Origin: Cellulomonas soli
GTDB lineage: Bacteria; Actinomycetota; Actinomycetes; Actinomycetales; Cellulomonadaceae
Direction: 5' to 3'
Assembly: GCF_013409305.1 (NCBI RefSeq)
Contig: NZ_JACBZJ010000001.1
Coordinates: forward strand, 4,154,001-4,218,000
DNA length: 64,000 bases
Shown here: piece after piece, positions 62,821 to 64,000 of the stretch
Position numbering within the stretch: position 1 is the stretch's first letter
Layout: every line of letters starts with the position of its first letter
Made by a program: the position numbers and the translations under genes
Notes under the pieces: generated by a model
What the model saw: only the letters and a program-made list of their open reading frames with translations
What the model was told of the DNA's origin: nothing
Database searches by the model: none

Positions 62821-64000
62821 TCAGCGCCCTCCGAGCAGCTTGTCGAAGCCGGCCGGCAGCTGCAGCGCCGACGGGTCGACCTGCTCCGGCTGCGGCTGAC
62901 CGAGGCCGAACGCGGAACCGGCCGGTGCGGCCGGGCCGTTGAGCGCCCGGTCGGCGGCGGCGCGCTCCTGCTCGGCGCGCTTGGCCGGGTTCCCGGACTT
63001 GCCCTTGACCTTGCGCGCGGGTGCCACGACCCGACCGCGGGACTTCTTGCCACCCATGCCCGGCAGGTTGCCCATGCCCGGCACGCCACCGGTGCGGGCC
63101 ATCTGCTTCATCATCTTCTGCGCGCCGTCGAACCGGTCGAGCAGCTGGTTGACGTCGGTCGCCGTGGTGCCCGAGCCAAGGGCGATGCGCGAACGGCGCG
63201 AGCCGTTGATGATCTTCGGGGTCTCCCGCTCGGCGGGCGTCATCGAACGGATGATCGCCTCGATGCGGTCGACCTCGCGCTCGTCGAAGTTGTCCAGGGC
63301 CTCGCGCATCTGGCCCATGCCGGGCAGCATCCCGAACATCTTCTTGATCGAGCCCATGTTGCGCAGCTGCTGCATCTGCACGAGGAAGTCCGCGAGCGTG
63401 AAGTCCTCGCCGCTGGCGAGCTTGCCGGCCATCTTCTCGGCCTGCTCGGCGTCGAAGGCCTTCTCGGCCTGCTCGATCAGGGTGAGCACGTCACCCATGT
63501 CGAGGATGCGCGAGGCCATGCGGTCGGGGTGGAACACCTCGAAGTCGGTGAGCTTCTCACCGGTCGAGGCGAACAGGATCGGACGACCGGTCACCGAGGC
63601 GACCGACAGGGCCGCACCACCGCGTGCGTCGCCGTCGAGCTTGGAGAGCACCACGCCCGTGAACCCGACGCCGTCGGCGAACGCCTGGGCCGTGGCCACC
63701 GCGTCCTGGCCGATCATGGCGTCGATGACGAACAGGACCTCGTCGGGGTCGACCGCGTCGCGGATCCGGCCCGCCTGGGCCATGAGCTCGGCGTCCACGC
63801 CGAGCCGGCCGGCCGTGTCGACGATGACGACGTCGTGCTGCTTGGCCCGAGCCGTCGCCAGACCCTCGCGGGAGACCGCGACCGGGTCGGCGCCGGACGG
63901 CAGGACGTCGTCGTGGCCCTGGTTGCCCGGGTGCGGGGCGAACACCGGCACGCCGGCGCGCTCCCCCACCACCTGGAGCTGCGTGACGGCGTTGGGCCGC
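62821..64000 (-). CDS. ffh: Signal recognition particle protein Ffh, N-terminus cut by window edge
   Basis: About 393 C-terminal residues are visible, starting in the G domain at RPNAVTQLQVVGERAGVPVF. The remaining G-domain motifs are DTAGRLGVDAELM and LSKLDGDARGGAALS. The methionine-rich M domain follows (FLVQMQQLRNMGSIKKMFGML, then MKQMARTGGVPGMGNLPGMG), and a Lys/Arg then Pro/Gln tail. It binds signal sequences and 4.5S RNA to target proteins to the membrane. The N-domain and P-loop are outside the window. Confidence 0.97.
   Translation of the reverse strand, partial: RPNAVTQLQVVGERAGVPVFAPHPGNQGHDDVLPSGADPVAVSREGLATARAKQHDVVIVDTAGRLGVDAELMAQAGRIRDAVDPDEVLFVIDAMIGQDAVATAQAFADGVGFTGVVLSKLDGDARGGAALSVASVTGRPILFASTGEKLTDFEVFHPDRMASRILDMGDVLTLIEQAEKAFDAEQAEKMAGKLASGEDFTLADFLVQMQQLRNMGSIKKMFGMLPGMGQMREALDNFDEREVDRIEAIIRSMTPAERETPKIINGSRRSRIALGSGTTATDVNQLLDRFDGAQKMMKQMARTGGVPGMGNLPGMGGKKSRGRVVAPARKVKGKSGNPAKRAEQERAAADRALNGPAAPAGSAFGLGQPQPEQVDPSALQLPAGFDKLLGGR

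Noticed and set aside
1..64000. Search for tRNA or rRNA genes
   Set aside because: No cloverleaf-like T-arm plus acceptor pairing or rRNA-like stretch was recognised by eye; a covariance-model scan would be decisive.

Overview
The window is very GC-rich, uses GTG starts often, and overlaps neighbouring genes by GTGA or ATGA. It carries a housekeeping gene order typical of Actinomycetota: ffh, rpsP-KH-rimM-trmD-rplS-lepB-rnhB-DUF2469-yraN-comM-dprA-xerC, rpsB-tsf-pyrH-frr-cdsA-rlmN, dxr-rseP-ispG-GNAT-proS, rimP-nusA-ylxR-infB-rbfA-truB-ribF-rpsO-pnp. Gene order and protein sequence suggest a Micrococcales chromosome, most likely near Cellulomonas. That placement is inference, because no rRNA gene lies in the window.

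Layout. 1-4.2 kb is accessory: a truncated TetR regulator, an AraC-like regulator, a serine-protease lipoprotein gene broken by a frameshift, and an EAL-domain (c-di-GMP) protein. 4.3-26.5 kb is mostly the minus-strand translation and RNA block (M16 peptidase, pnp, rpsO, ribF, truB, rbfA, infB, ylxR, nusA, rimP, proS, ispG). Small plus-strand genes sit between its members: a receiver-less winged-helix protein, a NUDIX hydrolase, a TetR/MFS efflux pair, a DUF4439 lipoprotein and an Fpg/Nei glycosylase.

26.6-43.2 kb: after the site-2 protease gene comes a 15-kb polyamine island. It encodes a GABA transaminase and a second class III aminotransferase, two PotD-type binding lipoproteins, PotABC transporter parts, a saccharopine-dehydrogenase-like protein, an aminobutyraldehyde dehydrogenase, an Lrp regulator, a third class III aminotransferase and a FAD amine oxidase. 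Together they can import putrescine or spermidine and convert putrescine through 4-aminobutyraldehyde and GABA to succinic semialdehyde. The island lies exactly between dxr and rseP, which are neighbours in other actinobacteria such as Mycobacterium tuberculosis.

43.3-64 kb returns to conserved minus-strand housekeeping genes (dxr, DivIVA-like, rlmN, cdsA, frr, pyrH, tsf, rpsB, a WhiG/FliA-type sigma factor, xerC, dprA, comM, yraN, DUF2469, rnhB, lepB, rplS, trmD, rimM, KH protein, rpsP, amidohydrolase, ffh cut by the window end).

The most interesting non-coding signals are three mutually complementary 11-12-base segments upstream of rplS that could form alternative hairpins next to its ribosome binding site, an identical 11-mer about 80 bases upstream of both potD genes, and a second exact 11-mer shared by two polyamine upstream regions with its 8-base core in a third. 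I saw no tRNA, rRNA, CRISPR array, insertion sequence or prophage.
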